A stretch of DNA of 64,000 nt from Stenotrophomonas sp. ATCM1_4 (GCF_004348115.1 NZ_QPFB01000001.1:3860028-3924027), one strand, 5' to 3'. Counted from the stretch's first letter, positions 1-11,074 are shown. Made by a program: numbers and translations. The notes: a model not told the origin generated them from the sequence alone.

Positions 1-1
1 T

Positions 2-1192
2 GCACCCGTCGCCGGCCGCTGGCTGGCCGCGGCCGTGGCGCTGAGCCAGCCGCTGACCACGGCGCTGGCCGGTGGCATGCAGACCGAGTTGCCGATCGCC
101 GCCGCGCTGGCTTGGCTGTTCGCGCTCGTCGCCGGCCCCCGTGACGGCAGTTTCCGCTTCTGGCTGGCACTGGCCGTGCTGTGCGGCGGCCTGGCGGCGA
201 TCAAGACCTCCGCCGCGGTGATGGCCGTGGTGCCGTTGCTCTGGGCCCTGATCCGCCATCCATGGCCATCGCTGCCACGCATCGGCGCGGTGTTCCTGCT
301 GGGGCTGGCGGTCGCCGGTGCCAGCTACTTGCACGGCCAGGCCCTGGCCGGCAACCCGGTGCTGCCGCTGCTCAACGGCTGGTTCCAGTCGCCGTACTAC
401 GCGCCCACCAACTTCTTCGATGACCGCTGGCACAGCGGCTTCAGCCCGTCGCTGTTGTGGCAGATGAGCTTCCATACCGACCGTTTCCTCGAAGCGTCCG
501 CCGGTGGCGGCAGCTTCGTGCTGGTCGCATTGCTCGGCCCCTGGCTGCTGACGCTGTTCAACCGCGGCACCCGTGCCGCCGCCATCGCCGCCACGCTGGT
601 ACTGCTGCTGCCGCTGCTGCCCCTGCAGTACATGCGCTATGCCTATCCCGGGTTGGCGGTGTTGGCCGCCGTGCTGGTCACCGCGATGTGCCGGGTGAAC
701 CTGCGCCATGCCACGTGGATCGCGATCGGGCTGTGCGTGCTGCAGTTGTGCTTCCAGGCAAATGCACATTGGACGCTGCGCTACGGCGCCATCAAGCAGA
801 CCCTCAAGGCCGCAGGGCGCGATGCGCCCTTGTTCGAACGCTTCGCCCCCGAGCGGAACCTTGCCCGGGCCATTCGCGATACCGGCGGTCCCCGCGGCAA
901 CGTGCTGGTGCTGGATCCCACCAAATCGTTCTTCGCCGAGTTCGGTACTCAAGGTCGCACCATCACTTGGTACTCCCTGCCCCTCTCGCAGGCTGCAGCT
1001 GCTGCCGCGCAGGATGACAGTGGCCAGGCCTGGCGTGCACTGATGCAGGATGAAGGCATCAGCGACGTGATCCTGCGTAGCGACACCGTCACACCCGCGC
1101 AGCGCGCTGCACTGCAACTGGCAGGCGCCACCCATCGCCGGACGGTGCGACAGGCCGAGTGGTGGTCGCTGCCGGCGAAAAACACGCCATGA
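2..1192 (+). CDS. Membrane glycosyltransferase-like protein, 5' end missing
   Basis: The reading frame is open from base 2, so the true start lies before the window; the GTG at 35 is only the first in-frame start codon inside it. The visible part (about 395 residues) is rich in hydrophobic segments through roughly residue 240, followed by a soluble C-terminal stretch of about 130 residues. This layout resembles polytopic GT39/ArnT-like glycosyltransferases, but the catalytic N-terminus is not visible, so the class is inferred. Its stop overlaps the start of the GtrA-type gene (ATGA), which suggests translational coupling and a joint role in moving or attaching lipid-linked sugars. Confidence 0.6.
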   Translation, partial: APVAGRWLAAAVALSQPLTTALAGGMQTELPIAAALAWLFALVAGPRDGSFRFWLALAVLCGGLAAIKTSAAVMAVVPLLWALIRHPWPSLPRIGAVFLLGLAVAGASYLHGQALAGNPVLPLLNGWFQSPYYAPTNFFDDRWHSGFSPSLLWQMSFHTDRFLEASAGGGSFVLVALLGPWLLTLFNRGTRAAAIAATLVLLLPLLPLQYMRYAYPGLAVLAAVLVTAMCRVNLRHATWIAIGLCVLQLCFQANAHWTLRYGAIKQTLKAAGRDAPLFERFAPERNLARAIRDTGGPRGNVLVLDPTKSFFAEFGTQGRTITWYSLPLSQAAAAAAQDDSGQAWRALMQDEGISDVILRSDTVTPAQRAALQLAGATHRRTVRQAEWWSLPAKNTP

Positions 1193-1566
1193 CCCTCGCC
1201 CGCCAAGGCTGGCTGTTCCTGCTGATGGGATTCCTGCAGTGGATCCTGGATTGGGCGGTCACCGTGGTCCTGAGCCACTTCGGGGTCCCCTTGGAGGTGG
1301 CCAACGTCTGCGGGCGCATCACCGGCGCCCTGCTCGGCTTCTGGTTGAACGGCACGATCACGTTCTCCACCAGCACGCCGCTGGGCCGCCGGCACCTGGT
1401 GCGCTTCATCATTGCCTGGATCGTGCTGACCATCATCAGCACCTGGGCCGTCGGCTTGGTCGGGCACAACGCCGGCCTGCAGTACGCATGGCTGGCCAAG
1501 CCGGTGGTCGAAGCGGTACTGGCCGTCGCCAGCTTCTTCATCTCCCGCTACTGGATCTACCGCTGA
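1189..1566 (+). CDS. GtrA-like family membrane protein
   Basis: This 125-residue protein has four predicted membrane segments and the usual GtrA features: a conserved FWLNG motif after the second segment and a C-terminal FFISRYWIYR. GtrA-type proteins are thought to take part in flipping polyprenyl-linked sugars across the inner membrane for surface polysaccharide modification. An earlier in-frame GTG exists at 1159, but the ATG at 1189 overlaps the preceding stop by 4 bp and begins directly with family-like sequence, so I chose it. It forms an operon with the membrane glycosyltransferase-like gene. Confidence 0.85.
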   Translation: MTLARQGWLFLLMGFLQWILDWAVTVVLSHFGVPLEVANVCGRITGALLGFWLNGTITFSTSTPLGRRHLVRFIIAWIVLTIISTWAVGLVGHNAGLQYAWLAKPVVEAVLAVASFFISRYWIYR

Positions 1567-1744
1567 CGCGCTGCGGCGGCTGATGGCACCGTCATTTCCC
1601 TGCCACCCTGCCGCACCGGTTCACGTCCACCACGGCACGGAGCCCTCACTCGCCGCTTATCCGCTCTTCGGGGGAGGTGGTGGTCGCTGCGTCAGAGGGG
1701 CTTTCCACGGAGCTGGCACGCTTCCTCCAGCCTTGCAGCCGCCC

Positions 1745-1774
1745 AAACAAAAACGCCGGCCCAGGGCCGGCGTT
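1745..1774 (-). terminator. Rho-independent terminator of the atp operon
   Basis: A perfect 10-bp stem (AACGCCGGCC / GGCCGGCGTT, 3-nt loop) at 1752-1774 is followed on the minus strand by a T-rich tract (TTTTTGTTT). It lies 22 bp beyond the atpC stop codon. Confidence 0.9.
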
Positions 1775-1796
1775 CTTGCATGCGCTGCGGGCAGCC

Positions 1797-2219
1797 TCAG
1801 TGCTTGAGGGTGCGACGCAGACGCTCCAGCGCCTGCAACTGCGCGGTGACTTCGGCCAGACGCTGCTGTGCTTCGGCCAGCTCCATGGCTTCGCCACGGT
1901 TGGCGAGCACGCGCTCGGCTTCTTCCTTGGCCTTGCGCACGGCAGCTTCGTCGATGTCGGTGGCGCGGATGGCGGTGTCGGCCAGCACGGTCACGACCTG
2001 CGGCTGGACTTCCAGGATCCCGCCGGAGATGGCGAAATCCAGGTGCTCGCCAGCTGCCGTGGTGACCACGACCTTGCCCGGCTTCAGGCGGGTGATCAGC
2101 GGTGCGTGCTTGGGCGCGATGCCCAGCTCGCCCAGCTCACCGGTGGCCACGACCAGGGTCGCTTCGCCACTGAAGATCTGCTGCTCGGCACTGACGATGT
2201 CGCAACGGATGGTGCTCAT
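1797..2219 (-). CDS. atpC: F1Fo ATP synthase epsilon subunit
   Basis: This 140-residue protein is the epsilon subunit of the F1 central stalk, which inhibits ATP hydrolysis and couples rotation to the c-ring. An N-terminal beta-sandwich (about residues 1-85, including the conserved GELGI and APLIT motifs) precedes the C-terminal two-helix hairpin. Length and order are normal. It is the last gene of the operon and sits directly before a strong terminator. The 83-bp gap after atpD holds two small hairpins. Confidence 0.97.
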   Translation of the reverse strand: MSTIRCDIVSAEQQIFSGEATLVVATGELGELGIAPKHAPLITRLKPGKVVVTTAAGEHLDFAISGGILEVQPQVVTVLADTAIRATDIDEAAVRKAKEEAERVLANRGEAMELAEAQQRLAEVTAQLQALERLRRTLKH

Positions 2220-2241
2220 GGAAATCTCTTCGCCTGGTTGG

Positions 2242-2291
2242 GTGGGCCTGCGCCCACCGCAGGATGCCGCGAAGGCGGAGCGAACTCCGCC
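2242..2291 (-). other. Two small hairpins in the atpD-atpC spacer
   Basis: GGTGGGC/GCCCACC (2241-2247 and 2252-2258) and GGCGGAG/CTCCGCC (2274-2280 and 2285-2291) form two adjacent hairpins with 4-nt loops. They lie inside the operon mRNA between beta and epsilon. Neither has a T-tract, so they more likely affect processing or translation than termination. Confidence 0.55.
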
Positions 2292-2302
2292 CTATGCGGG
2301 AA

Positions 2303-4610
<2,308 letters not shown>

Positions 4611-4621
4611 CTCTTATTCCC

Positions 4622-4679
4622 GTAGAGCGGGGCTGAGCCCCGCTTTATCAGTGTGAAGCGGAGCATGGCTCCGCTCTAC
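4622..4679. repeat. Paired GTAG (SMAG-like) REP element between atpA and atpG
   Basis: Two hairpins lie side by side: AGCGGGGC-TGA-GCCCCGCT (4626-4644) and AGCGGAGC-ATG-GCTCCGCT (4657-4675). The element begins with GTAGAGCGG and ends with the complementary CCGCTCTAC, so it is two GTAG-headed repeats in inverted orientation. This matches the dimeric layout described for SMAG palindromes in Stenotrophomonas maltophilia. Confidence 0.8.
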
Positions 4680-4687
4680 ATACGCAG

Positions 4688-6235
4688 TTACCAGGTGCCG
4701 GTGCTCTTGAAATCGGAGATGCCCTTCTTGAAGGCCGCCTCGATCTCATCGTTCCAGCCACCGGTGGCGTTGATCTTGGAGACCAGTTCGCCGGCGGTGT
4801 TGGCAAAGTGCGCGTGCAGGCCGGCTTCGAAGGCCAGCAGCTTGTTGACCGGCACGTCGTCGAGGTAACCCTCGTTGACGGCGTAGATCGACAGCGCCTG
4901 GTCGGCGATGGACATCGGCAGGTACTGCTTCTGCTTCATCAGCTCGGTGACGCGCTGGCCGCGCTCCAGCTGCTTGCGGGTCGTTTCGTCCAGGTCCGAG
5001 GCGAACTGCGCGAACGCCGCCAGCTCACGGTACTGGGCCAGCGAGATACGGATGCCGCCGGACAGCTTCTTGATGATCTTGGTCTGGGCCGAGCCACCCA
5101 CGCGCGACACCGAGATACCGGCGTTGACGGCCGGACGGATACCGGCGTTGAACAGGTCGGTTTCCAGGAAGATCTGGCCGTCGGTGATCGAGATCACGTT
5201 GGTCGGAACGAAGGCGGACACGTCGCCGGCCTGGGTTTCGATGATCGGCAGCGCGGTCAGCGAACCGGTCTTGCCGGTGACCTTGCCTTCGGTGAACTTC
5301 TCCACGTACTCCTCCGACACGCGGGCTGCGCGCTCGAGCAGGCGGGAGTGCAGGTAGAACACGTCACCCGGGTAAGCTTCACGGCCCGGCGGGCGCTTGA
5401 GCAGCAGCGAGATCTGGCGGTAGGCAACGGCCTGCTTGGACAGGTCGTCGTACACGATCAGGGCGTCTTCGCCGCGGTCCATGAAGTACTCGCCCATGGT
5501 GCAGCCGGAGTAGGCGCTGATGTACTGCATCGCGGCCGATTCCGAAGCGGTGGCGGCCACGACCACGGTGTGGGCCAGCGCGCCGTTCTCTTCCAGCTTG
5601 CGCACGATGTTGGCCACGGTCGAGGCCTTCTGGCCGATCGCGACGTACACGCACTTGATGCCGGTGCCCTTCTGGTTGATCACCGCGTCGATGGCCATCG
5701 CGGTCTTGCCGGTCTGGCGGTCACCGATGATCAGCTCGCGCTGGCCACGGCCGATCGGGATCATCGAGTCGACCGACTTGTAGCCGGTCTGCACCGGCTG
5801 GTCGACCGACTTGCGCCAGATCACGCCGGGGGCAACACGCTCCACCGGGGCGGTCAGGTGGGTGCCCAGCGGGCCCTTGCCGTCGATCGGCTCGCCCAGC
5901 GCGTTGACCACACGGCCCAGCATTTCAGGACCCACCGGCACTTCCAGGATGCGACCGGTGGTCTTGGCCACGTCGCCTTCGCGCAGGTGCTCGTAGTCAC
6001 CCAACACCACGGCGCCGACCGAGTCGCGCTCCAGGTTCAGCGCCAGTGCGTAGGTGTTGTTCGGCAGTTCGATCATTTCGCCCTGCATCACGTCAGCCAG
6101 GCCGTAGATGCGCACGATGCCGTCGGACACCGAGGTGACGGTGCCTTCGTTGCGCGATTCCGCGGACAGGGCGACCTTCTCGATGCGGTTCTTGATCAGT
6201 TCGCTGATTTCGGAGGGGTTGAGCGTGGTAGCCAT
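4688..6235 (-). CDS. atpA: F1Fo ATP synthase alpha subunit
   Basis: This 515-residue regulatory subunit of F1 has the Walker A motif GDRQTGKT at residues 171-178 and the conserved ISVSRVGG segment that supplies the arginine finger to the beta-subunit site. An in-frame ATG two codons upstream (6241) would add only Met-Thr. I chose 6235 because [18 protein letters not shown] matches the usual N-terminus for this lineage. No unusual features. Confidence 0.98.
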   Translation of the reverse strand: MATTLNPSEISELIKNRIEKVALSAESRNEGTVTSVSDGIVRIYGLADVMQGEMIELPNNTYALALNLERDSVGAVVLGDYEHLREGDVAKTTGRILEVPVGPEMLGRVVNALGEPIDGKGPLGTHLTAPVERVAPGVIWRKSVDQPVQTGYKSVDSMIPIGRGQRELIIGDRQTGKTAMAIDAVINQKGTGIKCVYVAIGQKASTVANIVRKLEENGALAHTVVVAATASESAAMQYISAYSGCTMGEYFMDRGEDALIVYDDLSKQAVAYRQISLLLKRPPGREAYPGDVFYLHSRLLERAARVSEEYVEKFTEGKVTGKTGSLTALPIIETQAGDVSAFVPTNVISITDGQIFLETDLFNAGIRPAVNAGISVSRVGGSAQTKIIKKLSGGIRISLAQYRELAAFAQFASDLDETTRKQLERGQRVTELMKQKQYLPMSIADQALSIYAVNEGYLDDVPVNKLLAFEAGLHAHFANTAGELVSKINATGGWNDEIEAAFKKGISDFKSTGTW

Positions 6236-6280
6236 CGTCAAGTCCTAGTGCCGGCAATCAAGCCGGACGTTAAATTGAAT

Positions 6281-6808
6281 TCAGTGTGCGAGCGCGGTCT
6301 GCAGGCGGGACAGCTTGCCCTTGAGCGAACCATCGATGACCACATCGCCGGCATCGATCACGGCGCCGCCGATCAGCGAAGCGTCCACCGCGGTCGATAC
6401 CTCGACGTCGCGGCCGAAGCGCCTGCGCAGCGCGGCCTTGATCTTTTCCAGCTCGTCAGCCGACAGCTCGGCCGCCGAGGTCACCGTGGCCTTGACCACG
6501 TTTTCGGCCTCGGCGCGCATCTGGTCGAACAGGCCGGCGATTTCCGGCAGCTGCTGCAGGCGGTGCGACTCGGCCAGCAGGTTCAGGAAGCGGCCGAAGG
6601 TTTCACCCGCCGCTTCCGGGGCCAGCAGGGCGACGGCGTCGCCGCGGCCCAGCTCCGGATTGGAGAGCAGGGCCGACACGCGCGGATCGGCGGCAACGCG
6701 GGCGGAGAACGCAAGCGCGTCCGACCACGGCGCGAACTTGCCTTCCTCGCGCGCAATCGCGAAAGCGGCGCGGGCGTACGGGCGGGCAAGCGTGAGGGCC
6801 TGGCTCAT
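6281..6808 (-). CDS. atpH: F1Fo ATP synthase delta subunit
   Basis: This 175-residue protein (OSCP homologue) links the top of F1 to the peripheral b-stalk. It begins MSQALTLARPYARAAFAIA, the typical N-terminal helix, and ends with the conserved region DASLIGGAVIDAGDVVIDGS, followed by LKGKLSRL. It starts only 3 bp after the atpF stop, consistent with coupled translation. Confidence 0.97.
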   Translation of the reverse strand: MSQALTLARPYARAAFAIAREEGKFAPWSDALAFSARVAADPRVSALLSNPELGRGDAVALLAPEAAGETFGRFLNLLAESHRLQQLPEIAGLFDQMRAEAENVVKATVTSAAELSADELEKIKAALRRRFGRDVEVSTAVDASLIGGAVIDAGDVVIDGSLKGKLSRLQTALAH

Positions 6809-6811
6809 CTA

Positions 6812-7282
6812 TCAGATCTCCGCGGCCAGCTCGTCGAGCAGCGCCTTGTGGGCGTTGGCATCGATTTCGCGCTTGAGCAGCTTTTCTGCGCCGGTCACGG
6901 CCAGGGCGGACACCTGCTTGCGCAGATCTTCGCGGGCACGGTTGGCGGCAGCGTCGATTTCGGCCTGGGCCAGTTCTTTCTGGCGGTTGGCTTCGGCGAT
7001 GGCTTCGTTCTTGGCGGCTTCAACGATCTGGTTCGCCCGGGCGTGCGCCTGGTCGATGATCTCGTTGGCCTTGCCACGAGCTTCCTTCAGCGCCTCGTTG
7101 ACCTTCACTTCGGCCTGGGCCAGGTCTTTCTGGCTGCGGTCGGCAGCAGCGAGGCCTTCAGCGATCTTCTGCTGGCGCTCTTCGATGGCCTTCAACAGCG
7201 GCGGCCAGATCTTGGTCGCGATGATCCAGATCAGCGCGGCAAAGGCCAGGGCCTGTGCAAAGAGGGTGAGATTGATATTCAT
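6812..7282 (-). CDS. atpF: F1Fo ATP synthase subunit b
   Basis: This 156-residue protein has one N-terminal membrane helix (about residues 5-27) followed by a long charged, alanine-rich helix rich in A, E, K and Q. That is the dimerising coiled coil of the peripheral stalk. Length matches the classical 156-residue b subunit. It lies 115 bp after atpE, the longest spacer in the operon, which contains a strong hairpin. Confidence 0.97.
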   Translation of the reverse strand: MNINLTLFAQALAFAALIWIIATKIWPPLLKAIEERQQKIAEGLAAADRSQKDLAQAEVKVNEALKEARGKANEIIDQAHARANQIVEAAKNEAIAEANRQKELAQAEIDAAANRAREDLRKQVSALAVTGAEKLLKREIDANAHKALLDELAAEI

Positions 7283-7314
7283 GAATTAGCTCGATCGCTG
7301 GTGTCGGGGGTGGC

Positions 7315-7334
7315 TGCGCCGCCGTGGCGGCGCA
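7315..7334 (-). other. Intercistronic hairpin between atpE and atpF
   Basis: A perfect 9-bp stem with a 2-nt loop (TGCGCCGCC-GT-GGCGGCGCA) lies in the 115-bp spacer downstream of atpE on the minus-strand transcript. No T-tract follows, so it is a candidate 3' stabilising or processing structure for the atpE segment, not a terminator. Confidence 0.6.
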
Positions 7335-7397
7335 ACCGAACCTTCATCCGAAGCCCGGCGCCTTCAGCAGGCACCGGACTGTCTCACTGCAGCTGGA

Positions 7398-7700
7398 TCA
7401 GCCTGCCAGCTTGGCGGCTTCGGCCAGCAGGGCAGCAGCCAGCGGGTTGGCGAAGGCCAGCAGCAGGCCAACGGCGACCGAGATGATGAATGCGGCGTCG
7501 ATCAGGCCGGCGGTGATGAACATGCGGACCTGCAGGACCGGGATCAGTTCCGGCTGGCGAGCGGCCGACTCCAGGAACTTACCAGCCATGATGGCCAGAC
7601 CCAGACCGGCGCCCAGCGCGGCCAGGCCGATCATGATGCCAACGGCAAGGGCGGTGGAGCTCTGAACTTGGGCGAGATTGGTCAGGACGGCGAAGTACAT
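7398..7700 (-). CDS. atpE: F1Fo ATP synthase subunit c
   Basis: This 100-residue proteolipid has two membrane helices joined by the polar loop ARQPEL. The proton-binding carboxylate is Asp68 in GLIDAAFII, and the first helix carries the glycine-rich [16 protein letters not shown]. The N-terminus is about 20 residues longer than the E. coli protein, as is common in this lineage. Many copies per complex form the rotating c-ring. Confidence 0.98.
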   Translation of the reverse strand: MYFAVLTNLAQVQSSTALAVGIMIGLAALGAGLGLAIMAGKFLESAARQPELIPVLQVRMFITAGLIDAAFIISVAVGLLLAFANPLAAALLAEAAKLAG

Positions 7701-7773
7701 GGTTTTCTCCAGGAACTTAAGTAGCTAAGGGTGATGAAACGGATGAAGGTTGGAACTGGTTGAAGCTTGTAAC

Positions 7774-8571
7774 TCAGTGGCTGTCTTCCGACAGGCTCAG
7801 GTACACGATCGACAGCATCATGAAGATGAAGGCCTGCAGCGGGATCACCAGCAGGTGGAACAGCATCCAGCCAAGGCCGAACACGCCACCGGCAACAGCA
7901 CCGAACACACCGGCGCCGCCCAGCACCCAGATCAGCAGGAAGACGATTTCGCCGCCGAACATGTTGCCGAACAGTCGCATCGCCAGCGAAATCGGCTTGC
8001 TCAGCCACTCGACGATGTTGAGGATCAGGTTGAACGGCATCATCCACTTGCCGAACGGAGCGGTCAGGAACTCCTTGATGAAGCCGACCAGGCCCTTGGA
8101 GCTGAGCGAGAAGAAGACCATCAGGAAGAACACGCTGATCGACATGCCAAGGGTGGCATTGACGTCGGCGGTCGGGACCGGCTTCCACTCGGGAATGCCC
8201 ATCCAATGCAGCGGCGTGGCGATGAAATCGGCCGGGATCATCTTGAGCAGGTTCATCAAGAGGATCCAGAAGAAGATGGTGATCGCGATCGGCGTCACCA
8301 GCTTGCTCTTGCCGTGGTAGGTGTCCTTGGCCTGGCGGTCAACGAACTCCAGGCAGATTTCAACAAAGGCCTGCCACTTGCCCGGCACGCCGGCCGTGGC
8401 CTTGCGGGTCGCCATCCAGAAGGCGAAGACCATCAGCAGGCCCATCAGCACCGCGGTGACGATCGTATCGACGTGGATGGTCCAGAACGCGCCGCCGTCC
8501 CCGACCTTGGCGGTCAGATTCTGCAGGTGATGCTGGATGTAGGTGGTAGGGGTAAGAGCCTCGCCCGCCAT
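7774..8571 (-). CDS. atpB: F1Fo ATP synthase subunit a
   Basis: This 265-residue polytopic protein provides the proton half-channels. The essential arginine of the family is seen as Arg199 in SLAMRLFGNMFGG, and the C-terminal helices contain the usual GVFGLGWMLFHLLVIPLQAF segment. It is followed by atpE with 73 bp between them and preceded by atpI with 24 bp between them, the standard order. Confidence 0.98.
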   Translation of the reverse strand: MAGEALTPTTYIQHHLQNLTAKVGDGGAFWTIHVDTIVTAVLMGLLMVFAFWMATRKATAGVPGKWQAFVEICLEFVDRQAKDTYHGKSKLVTPIAITIFFWILLMNLLKMIPADFIATPLHWMGIPEWKPVPTADVNATLGMSISVFFLMVFFSLSSKGLVGFIKEFLTAPFGKWMMPFNLILNIVEWLSKPISLAMRLFGNMFGGEIVFLLIWVLGGAGVFGAVAGGVFGLGWMLFHLLVIPLQAFIFMMLSIVYLSLSEDSH

Positions 8572-8595
8572 GAGTCCGGAACCTTTATAAATGGA

Positions 8596-8961
8596 TCAAC
8601 GCCTGGCCAGAGCCAGAACCTGGAACATCAGCGCCACTGGAATTGCGGCCAGCAGCGCCAAAGGAGGAAGCCGCCACCAGACAAACGCCAGCACCAGCAC
8701 AACAACGATCAACACGATCTTCAGCGCGAACCCCAGGAACAGGCGGATCATTGCTGAACCGGCAGCCTGAACGCCGCCACCGAGCCCAACCCACGCCGCC
8801 AGAACGGTTCCCGCCACCACCGTCACGCCCGAGACGAGCGCGCCAAGTGCGTACTTCGGCCCCATGAACAGGAAGGCCAGAGCCAGGACCACCACTGCTG
8901 CCAGCGGATAGACCGCGGCGCGCAACATCAGTCGCCGACCCGCGTCAACGGAGTTCAGCAC
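8596..8961 (-). CDS. atpI: ATP synthase I-like assembly protein
   Basis: This 121-residue protein with four hydrophobic segments leads the operon. AtpI-type proteins are small hydrophobic factors thought to aid c-ring assembly. The frame stays open to an ATG at 9090, but that start would lie beyond the operon promoter. The GTG at 8961 (encoding MLNSVDAGRR) is preceded by AGGA at a plausible distance and gives the normal length, so I prefer it. Confidence 0.85.
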   Translation of the reverse strand: MLNSVDAGRRLMLRAAVYPLAAVVVLALAFLFMGPKYALGALVSGVTVVAGTVLAAWVGLGGGVQAAGSAMIRLFLGFALKIVLIVVVLVLAFVWWRLPPLALLAAIPVALMFQVLALARR

Positions 8962-9029
8962 GTCAAAGTGTCCTGCACAGGTGAATAAAGGGAACCGAGC
9001 CGCGCGTGGGCGCCTCATCGAGCCGCGAA

Positions 9030-9059
9030 AGTATAACAGCGGGACATTTTGCGAGACAA
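9030..9059 (-). promoter_or_regulatory. atpI: Candidate sigma-70 promoter of the atp operon
   Basis: On the minus strand TTGTCT (9059-9054) and TATACT (9035-9030) are separated by 18 bp, in an AT-rich patch unlike its surroundings. A start near 9023 would leave a leader of about 60 nt before atpI. Confidence 0.65.
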
Positions 9060-9238
9060 CCGCCATCAGCCTGCCCTTTTGACTATGCAAGTTGCCGCAT
9101 TTGCTGGTTTTTTCCCCCGCCCACCGGGGCCGGGCGGGCGGGCGATATTGCGCTGCAGCAGTGGGAACTTCCTGTCAACCGGCCTGTCAGATTGTCCGTG
9201 TCCGTCGACATTACTCGTCGAATGCCCCGGCGGACCGG

Positions 9239-9277
9239 GTGAGGTGGTGCCGCCCGTCCCCTGCGGCACCACCTCAC
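9239..9277. repeat. 14-bp perfect inverted repeat upstream of the outer-membrane gene
   Basis: GTGAGGTGGTGCCG (9239-9252) and its exact complement CGGCACCACCTCAC (9264-9277) flank an 11-bp spacer. It lies 126 bp before the start of the barrel gene. It does not begin with GTAG, has no T-tract, and could be a regulatory hairpin or the relic of another repeat family. Confidence 0.75.
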
Positions 9278-9402
9278 CGCACCTCTCGCCTGCTCCGTGA
9301 TTTCCGCCCGCGCATGCACATCGCGTGCACGCTCCGGTCACGTCGATGGCACGTGCGATCACCGATAGTCCATTGCTTTCCCGCAACACGAGAAAGCACG
9401 CG

Positions 9403-10227
9403 ATGCGCCAACTCAACCTCCTCCCCGTGATCGCCCCCTGCGCGCTGGCGCTGGGCCTGTTCCATGCATTGCCGGTGCACGCCGCCGAAGAGGACCCGCG
9501 CTTCACGCTGCGGCTGGGCGCGATGAACATCGACACCGACAACACCATCCGCGGCAGCACCGTGATCGGTGGCCAGCCGATCAACCTGTCCGAGGATTTC
9601 GGCATGGGCGGCAAGGAGTGGGAGCCGCGTGTGGATGGCCTGTTCCGCATCAGCGACCGCCAGCGCCTGATCTTCGACTACTTCAAGTACGACAAGGATC
9701 GCCGCCAGACGCTGGGCGAGACGGTGAGCTACGGCGACACCACGGTGCCGGCCGGCAGCTTCGTCAAGGGCGAGCTGAAGTACCAGGTGGCCACGCTGGT
9801 CTATGACTACTCGGTGGTGGACAGCGAGAAGTTCGACGTCGGCCTGCAGCTGGGCGCCGAGTACGCCAAGGTCAGCGCCGATGCCTATGCCGACCTGGGC
9901 GACCTCTACCAGGGCCGCTTCCTCAACGAGAAGACCGACGGCATCGCGCCGGTGGTCGGCGCGCGCCTGACGTTCACGCCCTCCGAGCACTGGCTGATCA
10001 ACCTGCAGGGCCAGTACCTCAACACGCGCTGGGGCAACTTCGACGATTACAAGGGCGACCTCAGCCGCGCCAATGCCATCGTGCAGTACAACTTCAACCA
10101 GAACTTCGGCATCTTCGCCGGCTACGACTGGTTCAAGCTGGATGCCGACAAGCGCGGCAGCGACGGCGTGATCGGACTGAAGCAGGAGTTCAAGGGCCCG
10201 CTGGCAGGCGTGAGCCTGTCGTTCTGA
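9403..10227 (+). CDS. Outer-membrane beta-barrel protein
   Basis: This 274-residue protein begins with a clear signal peptide (MRQLNLLPVIAPCALALG...PVHA, cleaved before AEED). The mature part shows alternating aromatic/hydrophobic strands and ends in LAGVSLSF, the terminal aromatic residue expected of Bam-inserted barrels. The ATG at 9403 was chosen because the signal peptide begins there; the frame extends further upstream without coding character. The exact family and any transported ligand cannot be told from the sequence alone. It is monocistronic, followed by a perfect hairpin. Confidence 0.8.
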   Translation: MRQLNLLPVIAPCALALGLFHALPVHAAEEDPRFTLRLGAMNIDTDNTIRGSTVIGGQPINLSEDFGMGGKEWEPRVDGLFRISDRQRLIFDYFKYDKDRRQTLGETVSYGDTTVPAGSFVKGELKYQVATLVYDYSVVDSEKFDVGLQLGAEYAKVSADAYADLGDLYQGRFLNEKTDGIAPVVGARLTFTPSEHWLINLQGQYLNTRWGNFDDYKGDLSRANAIVQYNFNQNFGIFAGYDWFKLDADKRGSDGVIGLKQEFKGPLAGVSLSF

Positions 10228-10237
10228 TCGACGGCGT

Positions 10238-10262
10238 ACGTGCCAGGCGTTGCCTGGCACGT
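10238..10262 (+). terminator. Hairpin downstream of the outer-membrane barrel gene
   Basis: An 11-bp perfect stem (ACGTGCCAGGC / GCCTGGCACGT, loop GTT) starts 10 bp after the stop codon. It lacks a T-tract, so termination is likely but not certain. Confidence 0.6.
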
Positions 10263-10342
10263 CACGCTGTGTGGTGGTGCCCAGCCCTGCCCGGCACGCG
10301 GCCTCGGCAGGAAAGCCCCTGCGGAGCTACCGGCCGCACTGT

Positions 10343-11050
10343 TTACAGCAGCTTGCCGTCCGCATCGGTGGCCGGTGCCGGGAACATCTCCACGGCGACG
10401 CAGAGGTAATCGGCCAGCGGCATCAGGCCCAGCGCGGCACGACGCGCATCAACCTGTTCGGGCGCCTCCATCGGCTTGGGTTGCCACCTGCTGCTGATCG
10501 CCGCCAGCTGGCTGCCATAGCGCTGCGGCTTGCCGGTGTTGACCAGCACGCGATCAACCAGCAACGCGTACTCACGCGCGGAGACTTCACCACTGTCCAC
10601 CTTCGGCGCCAGGCCCTCCAGCACCTGCTGCTGGAAGGCCGCATCGGTGTCGGCATGCTGCACCAGCAACCATGCTGCGGCCATGCCATCGGCGCCCACT
10701 TCACGCACGCCCGGCAGGCCGTGATGGTCGGCGACGATCCGCTTGATCCTCGGCAGGTTGGCCGCGTCCACCGCCAGCATCTTCGTGATCATCTCCTGCG
10801 ACCAGTCGCCGTCACGCGCATCCTGGTCGACGCGTGCCATTTCCAGCAGCTGCTCGCGCAGCTGTGGCGCACTGGGCGTGATGCCGGCCCATCGGCGCGC
10901 GTCCTCGGCCTTGCGTGCTTCCTCGGCCTTGGCGAAAACCGCCGCTCCGGGGCACTTCAGCAATGCCGCCGCCAGCTCCGGGTCTTCTTCCTCGGCGCAG
11001 GCGTTGCCTGCGCATGCCAATACCGCCATCACCGCGACCGCTCGCAACAT
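10343..11050 (-). CDS. Secreted DUF6624-like protein
   Basis: This 235-residue protein has a signal peptide (MLRAVAVMAVLACAGNACA, then EEED). The mature part contains HHGLPG...VGADGMAAAWLLVQHADTDAAFQQQVLEGL, which resembles the DUF6624 pattern of an alpha-helical domain of unknown function. Two in-frame ATGs (11056, 11050) are close together; AGGGAG sits 7 bp from the second, so I use 11050. It lies downstream of lpd on the same strand but is separated from it by a strong terminator, so it is probably transcribed on its own. Confidence 0.7.
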   Translation of the reverse strand: MLRAVAVMAVLACAGNACAEEEDPELAAALLKCPGAAVFAKAEEARKAEDARRWAGITPSAPQLREQLLEMARVDQDARDGDWSQEMITKMLAVDAANLPRIKRIVADHHGLPGVREVGADGMAAAWLLVQHADTDAAFQQQVLEGLAPKVDSGEVSAREYALLVDRVLVNTGKPQRYGSQLAAISSRWQPKPMEAPEQVDARRAALGLMPLADYLCVAVEMFPAPATDADGKLL

Positions 11051-11074
11051 TCCCATTCTCCCTGCGACATCCGG

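Larger units (their letters stand above)
8962..9402. other. 441-bp divergent intergenic region, atp operon / outer-membrane barrel
   Basis: This stretch separates the divergently transcribed atpI and the barrel gene at 9403. It holds the atp promoter (9030-9059), a run of Cs and Gs around 9115-9145, and a large perfect palindrome at 9239-9277. Open frames crossing it lack codon bias or a ribosome binding site, and I see no gene in it. Confidence 0.7.

Noticed and set aside
4808-7486. An 892-codon open frame on the plus strand over atpA, atpH and atpF
   Set aside because: It lies antisense to three conserved genes and its translation is rich in His, Arg, Gly and Leu typical of the reversed frame of high-GC genes. 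No ribosome binding site or family motif was seen.
9325-9402. An upstream extension of the outer-membrane protein to an ATG at 9325
   Set aside because: The signal peptide starts at 9403. The extra residues would bury it and show no coding bias.
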